Notes under the pieces: model-generated
Databases searched by the model: none
Seen by the model: only the letters and a program-made list of their open reading frames with translations
What the model was told of the DNA's origin: nothing
Position numbers and translations under genes: made by a program
DNA from: Geobacillus sp. 46C-IIa
GTDB lineage: Bacteria; Bacillota; Bacilli; Bacillales; Anoxybacillaceae
NCBI RefSeq assembly: GCF_014679505.1
Contig: NZ_CP061474.1
Coordinates: 2,056,001-2,120,000 of the forward strand
DNA length: 64,000 nt
Direction: 5' to 3'
Shown here: positions 55,057-64,000 of the stretch, one piece after another
How the letters are laid out: the number at the start of each line of letters is the position of its first letter
How positions within the stretch are numbered: the stretch's first letter is position 1

Positions 55057-55983
55057 TTGAAGCAGCAAACCGTCGCCGATCTTAGTTTGCTGGCGGTGGC
55101 GTTCGTCTGGGGGGCGACGTTCGTCGTCGTCCAAAACGCCATTTCCTTTTTAGAGCCGTTATCGTTTAACGCCGTCCGCTTCAGTTTGGCCGGCTTGTCC
55201 TTGTTCGCATGGACGGCCATCGTTTCCCGCCCGCTGCTCGCCCAGTTATCATGGCGGGTCGTCGGCGCCGGGGCTTGGATGGGGTTGTGGTTGTTTAGCG
55301 GCTATGCGTTCCAAACGGTCGGGCTTTTGTATACAACTTCCTCGAAAGCAGGCTTTATTACCGGGCTGAGTGTCGTACTCGTGCCGCTATTTTCGTTTTT
55401 GATGCTAAAGCAAAAACCGACCGCAAATGCAGCTGTCGGAGCGGTGCTCGCCGCCTTCGGTTTATATTGGCTGACGGGCGGAGCCGAGCTGTCATTCAAC
55501 CGCGGCGACGTCTTCGTCTTCTTTTGCGCCATTTCCTTTGCCATGCACATTCTCATCACCGGTCAATATTCGTCACGTTATTCGACATTGCTGTTAACGA
55601 TGGTGCAAATTTTTACCGTCGCCGTCCTCTGTTTCATCTTTGCTTTTTGGTTTGAGGAGGCGACAAACATGTGGAACACGGCGGTGCTCCGCCGTCCGGA
55701 AGTGTGGGGGGCGCTCGCGATCACCTCGCTATTGGCGACGACAGCTGCCTTTTTCATCCAGACGAAGGTGCAAAAATATACGACGCCAACCCGCGTAGCG
55801 CTCATTTTCGCTACGGAGCCGGTGTTCGCTGCTCTGACCGCCTATCTTTGGGCCGGCGAGCGGCTGTCGCCGTCTGCTTTGCTCGGCGGCATCGCCATTT
55901 TGGCCGGTATGATCCTCTCTGAACTTCCAAGTGCACGCTTATGGGAGAAACGGTGGCGGGAAAAACGGAACATCTCCTCATAG
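55057..55983 (+). CDS. EamA-family (DMT) transporter
   Basis: A 308-residue membrane protein with ten helices in two EamA repeats; repeat signatures are LLAVAFVWGATFVVVQNAIS and TAAFFIQTKVQKYTTPTRVA with the conserved PVFAALTAYLWAGERLS in the second half. Such proteins export amino acids or metabolites; the substrate is unknown. The start is TTG at 55057 with GGGGGAA upstream; an upstream ATG at 54907 has no site. A strong terminator follows. Confidence 0.88.
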   Translation: MKQQTVADLSLLAVAFVWGATFVVVQNAISFLEPLSFNAVRFSLAGLSLFAWTAIVSRPLLAQLSWRVVGAGAWMGLWLFSGYAFQTVGLLYTTSSKAGFITGLSVVLVPLFSFLMLKQKPTANAAVGAVLAAFGLYWLTGGAELSFNRGDVFVFFCAISFAMHILITGQYSSRYSTLLLTMVQIFTVAVLCFIFAFWFEEATNMWNTAVLRRPEVWGALAITSLLATTAAFFIQTKVQKYTTPTRVALIFATEPVFAALTAYLWAGERLSPSALLGGIAILAGMILSELPSARLWEKRWREKRNISS

Positions 55984-55987
55984 CAGC

Positions 55988-56024
55988 AAAAGCTGTCCTG
56001 CATGAAAGGCGGGACAGCTTTTTT
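55988..56024 (+). terminator. Terminator of the EamA-family gene
   Basis: AAAAGCTGTCC ... GGACAGCTTTTTT, clear intrinsic terminator five bases after the stop. Confidence 0.9.
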
Positions 56025-56304
56025 CGTCGCATTGGGCGTTTCACTGTCCATCATCCCCGCAGTGAACTGATCCACGTCTAACATGTCTCCAGGTGAAAAA
56101 CGAAAGGACGGCGCTTCCTTGCTCGTTCACTTGCCGGCCTTCCCGAAAGACGGTGAAAAACACGTTTTTCTTTATTACCTGTCTTAAGGCAAAAAGAAAC
56201 ATGGCGTCCATGCTGCTTTCCAAATTAAGAAATTGCATCATGCCGCTTCATTGTCCGATCCATCTCATCCTCCTGAAGCGCCGATGCCTCATTCGCTTCA
56301 CCGT

Positions 56305-56775
56305 CTAGCCCTTTCGCCTGCGGCGGCACGCCCAATGAGAAACAGCGCCAGTCGCAATCCCAAGAAGTGCTCCGCCGACGACTTCGATCGGCTGATGGCC
56401 AAGGCGGGCGCGGAGCTGTTGCTGCCGTTTTTGGTATACGTCCTGTTGCGGATCGTCTTCGAGCTTTTTGACTTCTTCGGTAAGCTCGTTCAGGCGCAAG
56501 GCGAGTTCGCCTGCTTGGCGCCGCACTCCTTGCGCATCGTACATGACGATCAACCCGAACAGCGCGGCGAGCGCAAAATCAATCGTCCGCATCCCCCGTT
56601 CTAACGCGATAAACGTCGCCAACGCCGAAACGCCGGCGGAGTGGGAGCTTGGCATTCCCCCTGTTTCGAAAAACAACCGCCAATCCCACCGGCCTGTCTC
56701 AAGCTGTTTGATCGGGATCTTTAAAAACTGCGCCAGCGCGATCGTTGCGAGCGCCGTTTTTAACCCTTTGTTCAT
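56305..56775 (-). CDS. YuiD-like divergent PAP2 membrane protein
   Basis: A 156-residue protein of the YuiD/DUF212 family, distantly related to PAP2 acid phosphatases. The characteristic block is WRLFFETGGMPSSHSAGVSA, with later VMYDAQGVRRQAGELALRLN and GHQPIEVVGGALLGIATG. Three to four membrane segments are predicted by eye. The substrate is unknown. The start at 56775 has AAAGGAGGG upstream. It is divergent from the sspL-like gene, whose start is 82 bases away. Confidence 0.87.
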   Translation of the reverse strand: MNKGLKTALATIALAQFLKIPIKQLETGRWDWRLFFETGGMPSSHSAGVSALATFIALERGMRTIDFALAALFGLIVMYDAQGVRRQAGELALRLNELTEEVKKLEDDPQQDVYQKRQQQLRARLGHQPIEVVGGALLGIATGAVSHWACRRRRKG

Positions 56776-56856
56776 CGCTCTTCCCTCCTTTGCCGGCCGT
56801 GCTTTGCTTATATTTTCACCTAGACCGGCCATACTATCCAAGTGGAGGTGAAAACG

Positions 56857-56994
56857 ATGGCGAAAAACGGCGGCCGCAATCGCGGCACGAAGGCGCCGGG
56901 CGTCAACCCGCAAGGCTTCGGCCAAGACGGAACGCTTACTCCGGACCCGAAAAGCAAGCTCGAAAACGCGGCGAAAAAGCTCAACACAAAATAA
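56857..56994 (+). CDS. Small acid-soluble spore protein, SspL-like
   Basis: A 45-residue peptide starting at ATG 56857 with GGAGGTG upstream. The pattern APGVNPQGFGQDG ... DPKSKLENAAKKLNTK follows the SspL family (GVTPQG ... DPKTELEERAKK-NTK). Minor spore proteins of this kind are made in the forespore and packed in the core. No sigma-G promoter was confidently seen. A bidirectional terminator shared with the aconitase gene follows. Confidence 0.75.
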   Translation: MAKNGGRNRGTKAPGVNPQGFGQDGTLTPDPKSKLENAAKKLNTK

Positions 56995-57027
56995 AGCAGG
57001 CTTCCCGGTGCGGAAGCCTGCTTTTTA
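56994..57027. terminator. Bidirectional terminator between sspL-like gene and aconitase
   Basis: AAGCAGGCTTCC, six bases, GGAAGCCTGCTT with T-runs on both sides. It begins at the last base of the sspL-like stop. Confidence 0.9.
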
Positions 57028-57030
57028 TAG

Positions 57031-59751
57031 TTATTGTTTCACTTTCGCCAGTTTTTCGCGCAGCACCATTTGCAAAATGCCGCCATGGCGATAGTAATCG
57101 ATTTCCACTTCACTGTCGAAGCGGACGATCACTTCAAACTCTTTTTTCTCGCCCGTCTCTGGGTTTGTCGCCGTCACTTTGACGAGGTCGCGCGGTTTGA
57201 CGCTCTCATCGATCTGGACTTCGAACACTTCTTTGCCCGTTAAGCCGAGCGTTTCTGCGTTTTCGCCTTCTTTGAATTGAAGCGGCAAGACGCCCATCAA
57301 GACGAGGTTCGAGCGGTGGATGCGCTCAAAGCTTTCGGCGATGACCGTCTTGATGCCGAGCAAGAACGTTCCTTTCGCCGCCCAGTCGCGCGAGCTGCCC
57401 ATGCCGTAGTCTTTGCCGGCGACGACGACAAGCCCGGTGCCGTCTTGTTTATATTTCATGCATGCGTCATAAATCGACATCACTTCACCCGTCGGCCAGT
57501 ACGTCGTGTAGCCGCCTTCCGTGCCCGGCGCGATTTGGTTGCGGATGCGGATGTTGGCAAACGTGCCGCGCATCATCACTTCATGGTTGCCGCGCCGCGA
57601 ACCGTACGAGTTGAAGTCTTTCGGCTCGACGCCTTTCGAGATCAAATATTGGCCTGCCGGCGTGTTTTTGCCGATCGAGCCGGCCGGGGAAATATGGTCG
57701 GTCGTGACCGAGTCGCCGAACTTGCCGACGACGCGCAAGCCGGTAAGCGGCTCGACTTTGCGCACATCCGGAGACAGCCCTTCAAAGAACGGCGGATTTT
57801 GGATGTATGTCGAGTGTTCGTCCCATTGATACAACGGCTCGTCCGTCGTTTCGATGGCGTTCCAGCGCGGATTGCCGTCGAACACGCGCTCATATTCTTT
57901 GCGGAACAGTTCCGGATCGACCGCCCGTTTGACGACGTCTTTCACTTCTTCCATCGACGGCCAAATGTCGCGGAAGTAGACGTCGTTGCCGTCTTTGCCT
58001 TTGCCGATCGGCTCGTTCAGCAAATCAATATCGACCGTGCCGGCGAGCGCATAGGCGACGACAAGCGGCGGCGATGCCAAATAGTTGCCTTTCACCAGCG
58101 GATGGATGCGGCCTTCAAAGTTCCGGTTGCCGGACAGGACGCTTGTGACAAGCAAATCGCTTTCAGCAAGCGCTTTTTCCAGTTCTGGCGCGAGCGGACC
58201 GGAGTTGCCGATACATGTCGTGCATCCGTAACCGACGACGTTGAACCCAAGCTGCTGGAGATACGGAAGCAAGCCCGAGTCGCGCAAATAGCCGGTGACG
58301 ACTTTCGAGCCCGGCGCGAGCGACGTTTTGACGTATTTCGGCACCGTGAGGCCTTTTTCCACCGCTTTTTTCGCCACCAAGCCGGCAGCGACGAGGACAT
58401 ACGGGTTCGATGTATTCGTACAGCTTGTGATCGCCGCGATGACGACGGCACCTGTTTTCATGTTCACTTGTTCGCCGTTTAACGTCACCGTAATTTCCCG
58501 CTCCAAGTCCGCTTCCGTCAGGCCGAAGCCTTGGTTGCCTTGCGGCGCTTTCACCGCCTCGCGGAACGATTGCTTCATTTTCGAGAGCGGAATCAAGTCT
58601 TGCGGTCGTTTCGGGCCGGACAAGTTCGTTTCGATTTCCGACAAGTTGATTTCGACGACGTCCGTAAACGTCGGCTCCAGCGCGTCCGGCGTGTAGAACA
58701 AGCCGTTCGCTTTGCAATACGCCTCGACGACTTGGATATGGTGTTCATCGCGGCCGGTTAAGCGCAAATAGTCGAGCGCCTCGGCGTCAACCGGGAAGAA
58801 GCCGCACGTCGCCCCGTACTCCGGCGCCATGTTAGCGATCGTCGCCCGGTCAGCCAGCGGCAAGGTCGCCACCCCTGGGCCGAAAAATTCAACGAATTTG
58901 CCGACAACGCCTTTTTTCCGCAATACTTGCGTCACTTTCAACGCCAAGTCAGTCGCCGTTGAACCGTCCGGCAACTTGCCTGTCAAGCGGACGCCGATGA
59001 CTTCCGGAACCGGGAAGTATGACGGCTGGCCAAGCATGCCCGCTTCCGCTTCAATGCCGCCGACCCCCCAACCGAGGACGCCGATGCCGTTGATCATTGT
59101 CGTATGCGAGTCCGTACCGACAAGCGTATCCGGGAACGTTTCGTATTCGCCGTTTTCCCCTTCAACCGCATGAACGACGTTTGCCAAATATTCCAAGTTC
59201 ACCTGGTGGACGATCCCGGTCGCCGGTGGAACAGCCCGATAGTTGTCAAACGCTTTTTGCGCCCATTTCAAAAACTTGTACCGCTCAGCGTTCCGTTTGA
59301 ATTCCAAGTCCATGTTGTACTCGAGCGCATCGTCCGACCCATAGCGGTCAACTTGCACCGAGTGGTCGATGACGAGATCGACCGGAATTTCCGGGTTGAT
59401 TTCGTACGGATCGCCGCCCAAATCCGCCATCGCTTTGCGCATGGACGCCAAATCAACGACAGCCGGCACGCCGGTGAAGTCTTGCAAAATGACGCGCGAC
59501 GGCTTAAACGGCACGTCGATGTCTTTCATTTCCGGCGTTCCCCATTTCGCCAAGTTCTCCACGTGCTCTTTCGTAATGACGCGGCCGTCGACTTGGCGGA
59601 GCACCGATTCAAGCAATACTTTGATCGAGTACGGCAGGCGGCTTACCTGGCCGATTCCCGCTTCCTCAAGCGCTTGCAAACGGTAATAGTTGTATTTTTT
59701 ACCGTTTACTTCGAATGAAGAGCGGGCGTTAAATGCATCCTGTTTCGCCAT
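57031..59751 (-). CDS. citB: Aconitate hydratase
   Basis: A 906-residue aconitase of the AcnA/IRP type, converting citrate to isocitrate through cis-aconitate in the citric-acid cycle. The [4Fe-4S] ligands lie in [14 protein letters not shown] and [13 protein letters not shown]. Other hallmarks are [36 protein letters not shown] and [15 protein letters not shown]. In B. subtilis the protein is also an RNA-binding regulator when iron is scarce. The start at 59751 has AAGGGGG eight bases upstream. A promoter TTCGAC-18-TATAGT lies about 30 bases further upstream. Confidence 0.97.
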   Translation of the reverse strand: MAKQDAFNARSSFEVNGKKYNYYRLQALEEAGIGQVSRLPYSIKVLLESVLRQVDGRVITKEHVENLAKWGTPEMKDIDVPFKPSRVILQDFTGVPAVVDLASMRKAMADLGGDPYEINPEIPVDLVIDHSVQVDRYGSDDALEYNMDLEFKRNAERYKFLKWAQKAFDNYRAVPPATGIVHQVNLEYLANVVHAVEGENGEYETFPDTLVGTDSHTTMINGIGVLGWGVGGIEAEAGMLGQPSYFPVPEVIGVRLTGKLPDGSTATDLALKVTQVLRKKGVVGKFVEFFGPGVATLPLADRATIANMAPEYGATCGFFPVDAEALDYLRLTGRDEHHIQVVEAYCKANGLFYTPDALEPTFTDVVEINLSEIETNLSGPKRPQDLIPLSKMKQSFREAVKAPQGNQGFGLTEADLEREITVTLNGEQVNMKTGAVVIAAITSCTNTSNPYVLVAAGLVAKKAVEKGLTVPKYVKTSLAPGSKVVTGYLRDSGLLPYLQQLGFNVVGYGCTTCIGNSGPLAPELEKALAESDLLVTSVLSGNRNFEGRIHPLVKGNYLASPPLVVAYALAGTVDIDLLNEPIGKGKDGNDVYFRDIWPSMEEVKDVVKRAVDPELFRKEYERVFDGNPRWNAIETTDEPLYQWDEHSTYIQNPPFFEGLSPDVRKVEPLTGLRVVGKFGDSVTTDHISPAGSIGKNTPAGQYLISKGVEPKDFNSYGSRRGNHEVMMRGTFANIRIRNQIAPGTEGGYTTYWPTGEVMSIYDACMKYKQDGTGLVVVAGKDYGMGSSRDWAAKGTFLLGIKTVIAESFERIHRSNLVLMGVLPLQFKEGENAETLGLTGKEVFEVQIDESVKPRDLVKVTATNPETGEKKEFEVIVRFDSEVEIDYYRHGGILQMVLREKLAKVKQ

Positions 59752-59984
59752 ATGTATAACCCCCTTCACTTCACAATAATACTATACTATTTTTCCGCGC
59801 AAAAGTCGAAAAAATAGCATGAATTCTCCCAATCCCCATAAAGTTCGGCACGCTTTTATCTTATTATAGAACAGGACAGGTTGTAAATAACGATTTCCAT
59901 CAATTCACCATTTTCATGCCTAACAGCGGCTGAAAAGGAATAAGGGGCCCGTTTCGTCGCAAACTAGGAACGGAGGTGAAACGA

Positions 59985-60134
59985 ATGGCGAAACGGAAAG
60001 CGAACCACGTCATCCCCGGCATGAACGCCGCCAAAGCGCAAGGGATGGGCGCCGGCTACAACGAAGAGTTCTCGAATGAACCGCTGACAGAAGCACAGCG
60101 CCAAAACAACAAAAAACGAAAAAAGAACCAATAG
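59985..60134 (+). CDS. sspO: Small acid-soluble spore protein O
   Basis: A 49-residue protein, [20 protein letters not shown] to [15 protein letters not shown], matching SspO (also called CotK). It is made in the forespore. GGAGGTGAA precedes the ATG. It is divergent from citB as in B. subtilis. A palindrome with CGGCATTCCCTT follows (60179-60206) and is shared with the converging minus-strand gene. Confidence 0.93.
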   Translation: MAKRKANHVIPGMNAAKAQGMGAGYNEEFSNEPLTEAQRQNNKKRKKNQ

Positions 60135-60178
60135 CGTGGCGGCCGTTCCGCCATCCCGGCTTGCCATAGCCATTAGAA

Positions 60179-60206
60179 AAGGGAATGTCGGCCGCCGGCA
60201 TTCCCT
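60179..60206. terminator. Shared terminator of sspO and the converging gene
   Basis: AAGGGAATG ... CATTCCCTT, perfect nine-base stem with a ten-base loop between converging genes. Confidence 0.65.
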
Positions 60207-60466
60207 TACTCGTCTTGATTGATCTCCGCGACAATTCCTTGCAAATCGTTGCGGAATTTCTCGAGCTGAGCGCGCTGCGTTTCGGAAGCGACCTCGAGCG
60301 CGTTTTCAATTTGGGCAAACGCCTCATTCACTTCTTGCCGCAAATGAGCTAGCTGGTGGCCGTAGTCGGCCCGGTCGCGCACTAAATGGTCGTGCCATTC
60401 TTTTGCCTCCATCGTCGCCTTTTGCGCCGCCTGAAACGCATCTTGCTTCGTTTTATGATATACCAT
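60206..60466 (-). CDS. Small coiled-coil protein of unknown function
   Basis: An 86-residue, mostly helical protein that I do not recognise (KTKQDAFQAAQKATMEAKEW, NEAFAQIENALEVASETQRA). It has no cysteines, no signal and no membrane segment. AAAGGAGG is eight bases before the ATG at 60466. It lies between two spore protein genes, sspO and sspP, so a link to sporulation is possible but only from position. Confidence 0.65.
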   Translation of the reverse strand: MVYHKTKQDAFQAAQKATMEAKEWHDHLVRDRADYGHQLAHLRQEVNEAFAQIENALEVASETQRAQLEKFRNDLQGIVAEINQDE

Positions 60467-60593
60467 GGCTCGTTCCTCCTTTGCGATCATGCCCATTGTT
60501 CACTACTTATCGTTTCAAACAGCCGGCAAATTATACACCGAATAAGCGGCAGCCATCGTCGGCATGCTAATCAACAAAAGGAGGGACAAGGCG

Positions 60594-60740
60594 ATGACGA
60601 ACAAAAACGACAGCAAAGACATGCGCAAAAATGCGCCAAAAGGCGACAATCCCGGGCAGCCGGAACCGCTTGACGGCTCAAAAAAGGTGAAAAACCGCAA
60701 CCATACGCGGCAAAAGCATAATACAAGCCATGACATGTGA
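60594..60740 (+). CDS. sspP: Small acid-soluble spore protein P
   Basis: A 48-residue protein, [20 protein letters not shown] to [15 protein letters not shown], almost identical in pattern to SspP (CotL) of B. subtilis. It is a minor forespore protein. AGGAGGGA precedes the ATG. In B. subtilis sspO and sspP are adjacent; here the small minus-strand coiled-coil gene separates them. Confidence 0.92.
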   Translation: MTNKNDSKDMRKNAPKGDNPGQPEPLDGSKKVKNRNHTRQKHNTSHDM

Positions 60741-60907
60741 GCGCCTTGGCAACCGGCGGCGCTTGGCGCTTCTTTTTTCGTGCAAAGAGGAAGCCAGCGC
60801 CGCTTCTATAGATCTGCGAGAATATCGACATGCGGTGCAGATGCAAGGGAACAATGTTCACACGAACAAATTTACATAATAAATTTATGGTTTTCTTATT
60901 GAAAAAC

Positions 60908-60940
60908 AACCCCTCCGCCCAAACCACCCGGGCGAGGGTT
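60908..60940 (-). terminator. Terminator of the PTS operon
   Basis: On minus AACCCTCGCCC ... GGGCGGAGGGGTT followed by GTTTTT, five bases after the IIA stop. Confidence 0.8.
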
Positions 60941-60944
60941 AGCT

Positions 60945-61256
60945 TTAAGGAGTGATGCGTTCATACAGTTCGATGAATTCAAATGCCAGCTCTTTGACTG
61001 CCATCGCTGTCATCAAATGGTCCTGAGCGTGCACCATGAGCAACGTCACAACAGTTGACTGTCCTCCGGCCTCTTGCTGCAGCAACGATGTTTGCAACTC
61101 GTGGGCAGCTTGCAACTCCGCCCCAGCCCGCTCAAGCATCCGGCGCGCCTCGGCAAATTCCCCTTGTTTCGCGGCAGCGATCGCCTCCATGGCATAGCTG
61201 CGACCGTTGCCACCGTGAAGAATGAGTTGAAAGATCGTCTGTTCTTGTGTCTGCAT
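60945..61256 (-). CDS. PTS lactose/cellobiose-type IIA component
   Basis: A 103-residue helical IIA protein of the Lac family, which passes phosphate from HPr to IIB. The active-site His is in [14 protein letters not shown]. The N-terminal [20 protein letters not shown] is typical. It is the last gene of the operon, after chbG, and has its own terminator. With IIB and IIC it forms a beta-diglucoside or diacetylchitobiose permease. Confidence 0.95.
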   Translation of the reverse strand: MQTQEQTIFQLILHGGNGRSYAMEAIAAAKQGEFAEARRMLERAGAELQAAHELQTSLLQQEAGGQSTVVTLLMVHAQDHLMTAMAVKELAFEFIELYERITP

Positions 61257-61267
61257 AAGCCCCTCTC

Positions 61268-62005
61268 CTATAATTTATGAAATTCGCGGTACGTTATCAG
61301 CTGAACACCGCGCTCTGCAACCGCCTCAACGAGCGTCGGGTTGGTCAACACGGCCAGCTCTTCAACCCGTTGTTGACAATAGGAACTTCCTAACGCGAGC
61401 GGAACATCGATATACGCCGGGTGGCACATCACTTCCGCTGTTTGACCGTCGCCAATTCGGTCGATAAGGGATAAAAAGAAGTCTTTCGTCAGCCCATCGC
61501 CGTAGAAATCCGGAAAAAAGACGTCGACGGTGGGCAACCGATGCGACCTTGCAATCCGCACCGGGCGGATCGGCAGCCGATAGTGTTCGGCCAGTTGCTC
61601 GACTACCGGAAACACATTTGGATGCTCATGGATGTGATGATGGCTGTCTATATGCGTCGGAGTGAGCCCGAACGAGAAAAACCGCTCCAATTGGGCGCGA
61701 AGCTCCCGTTCAATATCGCGGCGTTCGGCGCCATCAAGCGCTTCCCCGCGCCGCGGAAAATCACCGCGTTCGTTCACAAGCGTTGGAACATCGGTCAGCG
61801 GCCGACCGCACGTCAGTACGAAATGAATACCGACGCCAAGCTTGGGGTGGTCTTTCGCCATCCGGGCGGCGTGCCCCGCTGCCGGCATGTTCGTCATCAA
61901 TGTCGCCGATGTAACAATGCCGCACTGAAACGCTTCCAAAATCCCGTAGTTGACCCCTTTCGAGTAGCCGAAGTCATCGGCGTTGACAATGCAATAACGA
62001 GGCAT
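61268..62005 (-). CDS. chbG: ChbG/YdjC-type carbohydrate deacetylase
   Basis: A 245-residue deacetylase of the YdjC/ChbG family. The metal and catalytic residues are in [18 protein letters not shown] (two Asp), [13 protein letters not shown] (His), [20 protein letters not shown] (His cluster) and [10 protein letters not shown]. In E. coli ChbG removes an acetyl group from chitobiose or chitobiose 6-phosphate so that it can be used and sensed. Here its place inside a cellobiose-type PTS operon points to chitin disaccharides as substrate, which is inference. Confidence 0.92.
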   Translation of the reverse strand: MPRYCIVNADDFGYSKGVNYGILEAFQCGIVTSATLMTNMPAAGHAARMAKDHPKLGVGIHFVLTCGRPLTDVPTLVNERGDFPRRGEALDGAERRDIERELRAQLERFFSFGLTPTHIDSHHHIHEHPNVFPVVEQLAEHYRLPIRPVRIARSHRLPTVDVFFPDFYGDGLTKDFFLSLIDRIGDGQTAEVMCHPAYIDVPLALGSSYCQQRVEELAVLTNPTLVEAVAERGVQLITYREFHKL

Positions 62006-62020
62006 CTCGCTCCATCTCCT

Positions 62021-63376
62021 TTACATTGAATGCGTCGTGCCGGCCCCGCCGGAAACCGTCGCTTCAGCTTGCTCTTCAACCGCCTTTTGTTTGTCCCAGA
62101 TCATCAAAAATGGATAATAAATAGCTAAAGCAATGAAAAAGTTCACAATTTGCAAAATGCTGCCGGAAATTTTTCCACCTGTTGCCAAATATCCGCTGAT
62201 AATGAACGGTGTCGTCCAAGGCACCGCCACTCCGTTCGGTTTAGCAACAAGTCCGGTCGCCATGGCTACATAAGAGACAATGACCAACACAATCGGCACT
62301 AAAATGAATGGAATAATGAGAAGCGGATTCATAACGATCGGCATGCCGAACGTGATCGGCTCGTTAATGTTGAAAATGCCGGGCGCGACTGCCAGCCGCC
62401 CTAAACTTTTCAACTGCCGGCTACGCGCCCGCAGCATCATCGCCAACGCCAATGCCAACGTCGCCCCTGAGCCGCCGATATAAATCCAAAGATCAAAAAA
62501 TTGCGCGGTAATAATGTTCGGCAGCTCAGCGTTCGGGTTTTGCTGGAACACCATCCGGTTTTCATCCATCAGCGATAGCCAGATGGGCCCCATGACCCCG
62601 CCGACGATGGCCGCTCCGTGTAGCCCGGTCGACCATAGCAGCTGAACGAGAAGCACAGCGACAATGGCGCCAAATAAACTGCCGCCAAGCACACTGAGCG
62701 GCTTGTTTAGGAGTACAGATACAATGTTATGGAAACTTTCAAACGGTGTCATTTCCAAAATAAGGCGGGTTATCCAGACAACGACGAGAACGGCGCCTCC
62801 TGGAATCAAGGCAACAAAAGAGCGGGCCACAGCAGGCGGCACCCCGTCCGGCAGTTTAATGACAATATTTTTTTGAATGATTTTCCGATAAATTTCGGTT
62901 GACACAATCGCCAAAATCATGGCAACAAACAACCCTTTGCTGCCGACCCATTGCACCGGGATGCCGCCGCCGACCATGATCGCCTCTTTCGCTCCTTCCG
63001 GCGTGAACGGCACTTTATGCGGGGTTGCGAGCAAAAAAGCGGCCAGTGAAATCGCCCCAGCGGACAGCGCATCCACTTTATACTTTTCCGCCAGTCGGTA
63101 GGCGACCCCGAAGCTGACAACAAGCGCCATAATATCGAACGTCGCTCCAACCGGATAGAGAAGCTTATCAAGCCAATGTTCGCCGAACCATTTCGCCATC
63201 CATTCGTTGTAACCCGGAATCGGCAAAAAACCAATGATTAAAAATAAAGACCCAATAATCAAGAGCGGCATCGATAAAATAATCCCGTCGCGAATCGCTT
63301 GCAAATGGCGCTGTTCAGCGATTCTGCCGGCCACTGGCATCACACGTTCTTCCAACACCCGAATGAACCGATCCAT
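62021..63376 (-). CDS. PTS cellobiose/chitobiose-type IIC component
   Basis: A 451-residue membrane channel of the PTS Lac family (CelB type) with about ten helices. Family segments are RHLQAIRDGIILSMPLLIIG near the N-terminus, WSTGLHGAAIVGGVMGPIW and the substrate segment GIFNINEPITFGMPIVMNPL with its conserved Glu. It transports and helps phosphorylate a disaccharide. It follows the IIB gene by 17 bases and precedes chbG. The exact sugar cannot be told from sequence. Confidence 0.95.
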   Translation of the reverse strand: MDRFIRVLEERVMPVAGRIAEQRHLQAIRDGIILSMPLLIIGSLFLIIGFLPIPGYNEWMAKWFGEHWLDKLLYPVGATFDIMALVVSFGVAYRLAEKYKVDALSAGAISLAAFLLATPHKVPFTPEGAKEAIMVGGGIPVQWVGSKGLFVAMILAIVSTEIYRKIIQKNIVIKLPDGVPPAVARSFVALIPGGAVLVVVWITRLILEMTPFESFHNIVSVLLNKPLSVLGGSLFGAIVAVLLVQLLWSTGLHGAAIVGGVMGPIWLSLMDENRMVFQQNPNAELPNIITAQFFDLWIYIGGSGATLALALAMMLRARSRQLKSLGRLAVAPGIFNINEPITFGMPIVMNPLLIIPFILVPIVLVIVSYVAMATGLVAKPNGVAVPWTTPFIISGYLATGGKISGSILQIVNFFIALAIYYPFLMIWDKQKAVEEQAEATVSGGAGTTHSM

Positions 63377-63393
63377 CCACCTCTACCCCCCGC

Positions 63394-63696
63394 TTATTTT
63401 TTTAACCGCAGTGCAAAATCCAACACTCCAGGGCCGTTGACGCGCCCGTAGTCGGCCGGGTTGATGACGTCGACCGGAATGCCGCGCGCCTCTCCTTCTT
63501 TCTTCAATGCGACAAACTTGTAGCGAATTTGCGGACCAATGAGCACGACATCCGCTCGATCGAAATGATCTTTCACCTCGTCGGCAGAGACAGCCCAAAT
63601 ATTCGCTTCAATCCCCCGTTCCTTTGCCGCCTCTTGCATTTTCGTCACAAGCAAACTCGTCGACATGCCGGCAGCGCAAACGAGCAAAATGTTCAT
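63394..63696 (-). CDS. PTS cellobiose/chitobiose-type IIB component
   Basis: A 100-residue IIB protein of the Lac family. The phosphocysteine is Cys7 in [20 protein letters not shown]. The remainder has the expected alternating fold ([20 protein letters not shown]). It transfers phosphate from IIA to the sugar. It is the first gene of the operon; AAAGGAGGAG lies before the ATG and a sigma-54 promoter is about 45 bases upstream. Confidence 0.95.
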   Translation of the reverse strand: MNILLVCAAGMSTSLLVTKMQEAAKERGIEANIWAVSADEVKDHFDRADVVLIGPQIRYKFVALKKEGEARGIPVDVINPADYGRVNGPGVLDFALRLKK

Positions 63697-63738
63697 CAGC
63701 TTTCTCCTCCTTTTTTTGCGATGGTTCGCTATTGTTTA

Positions 63739-63755
63739 AGCAAATCCCATGCCAA
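63739..63755 (-). promoter_or_regulatory. Sigma-54 (-24/-12) promoter of the PTS operon
   Basis: On minus TTGGCATGGGATTTGCT: GG and GC are separated by exactly the sigma-54 spacing, against a consensus of TTGGCAC-N5-TTGCT. Transcription should start about 63728 and depend on SigL and an enhancer-binding activator. The gene fragment upstream is a candidate for that activator. Confidence 0.8.
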
Positions 63756-63845
63756 CGCCGAAAAAGACAGCGCTGAGGCGGATGGAAAAATTGTGTGTCA
63801 ACGGGGGGGAATTGTGTAATGGAAGCGTTTTCAACATTCGCGCCA

Positions 63846-64000
63846 TTATCCATCTCGTTTTCCTTGCAGCGAGCGAAAAAAGTGAGCGATATGACACAGT
63901 TCATCTTCATCGATGCAGACACCGTACTGCTGTTCAAGCGGAAACACTCCCTCTTTGACGACCCTGTAAAGCGAGCCATCTTCATGCCCGCATGCTCTCG
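63846..64000 (-). CDS. C-terminal end of a PRD-type transcription regulator (partial)
   Basis: Minus-strand frame open to the window edge, ending at TAA 63846. The visible end reads GHEDGSLYRVVKEGVFPLEQ, QYGVCIDEDELCHIAHFFRS, LQGKRDG. The ExxYGxxIxxDELxHIAxHF pattern is the end of a PTS regulation domain. Combined with the sigma-54 promoter downstream, a LevR/ManR/CelR-type activator is the best guess, but a LicR-type antiterminator cannot be excluded from this fragment. Confidence 0.7.
   Translation of the reverse strand, partial: RACGHEDGSLYRVVKEGVFPLEQQYGVCIDEDELCHIAHFFRSLQGKRDG

Noticed and set aside
57277..58482. Plus-strand open frame of 401 codons opposite the aconitase gene
   Set aside because: Antisense shadow of a highly conserved gene; no family-like pattern.
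59752..59880. CcpC-type dyad (ATAA-N-TTAT) upstream of citB
   Set aside because: ATAA and TTAT half sites occur but the spacing does not fit the known operator.

Overview
The window comes from a spore-forming member of the Bacillaceae, most likely a thermophile of the Geobacillus/Parageobacillus group. The signs are three small acid-soluble spore protein genes (sspL-, sspO- and sspP-like) around an aconitase gene, a cold-shock gene followed by a DUF2564 gene, Bacillus-type regulation of glpFK (cre box plus antiterminator hairpin), an S-box riboswitch, strong AGGAGG-type ribosome binding sites with frequent GTG and TTG starts, and mixed-GC protein composition. The genus is an inference; no rRNA or tRNA gene was seen.

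Left third (1-29000), an accessory and defence island. A truncated acetamidase/formamidase gene is abutted by an IS200/IS605 element (tnpA, tnpB and a probable guide RNA). Then come an Mrr-type restriction endonuclease, an unknown gene, an IS3-family element with an intact -1 frameshift signal inserted into a decayed gene, and a four-gene operon on the minus strand (13757 to 6621). This operon encodes an AddA-like helicase without a nuclease domain, an AddB-like protein with iron-sulfur cysteines but no visible nuclease motif, a second UvrD-like helicase and a PC4/YdbC-like single-strand DNA binding protein. It is followed by a complete type I restriction-modification operon (hsdM-hsdS-hsdR), a McrBC-type operon, gene debris, an Uma2-family nuclease gene and an IS66 remnant. 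The helicase quartet is the best candidate for an undescribed defence system.

Middle (27000-43000), mostly catabolism. A HEAT/SEC-C protein, a coiled-coil protein built of 21-bp repeats, the pseudouridine degradation pair psuK-psuG, a YeeE-type sulfur-compound transporter, mscL and a DUF4871 lipoprotein precede a histidine utilisation cluster (hutG, an AraC-type response regulator, hutU, hutI and a YjiH-family membrane protein). No histidase gene is present here. Two hotdog thioesterases, a glyoxalase-like protein and a small unknown ORF follow; the last two lie downstream of an S-box riboswitch.

Right third (43000-64000), uptake and central metabolism. An oligopeptide ABC transporter operon (oppD-F-B-C-A order), glpF-glpK under a cre-overlapped promoter, a half-length Spo0M-like gene, a cold-shock gene, an RNase H-like gene, an EamA transporter, a YuiD-like membrane protein, aconitase and spore protein genes lead to a PTS operon (IIB, IIC, ChbG deacetylase, IIA). 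That operon is preceded by a good sigma-54 (-24/-12) promoter and by the 3' end of a PRD-type regulator that runs off the window.
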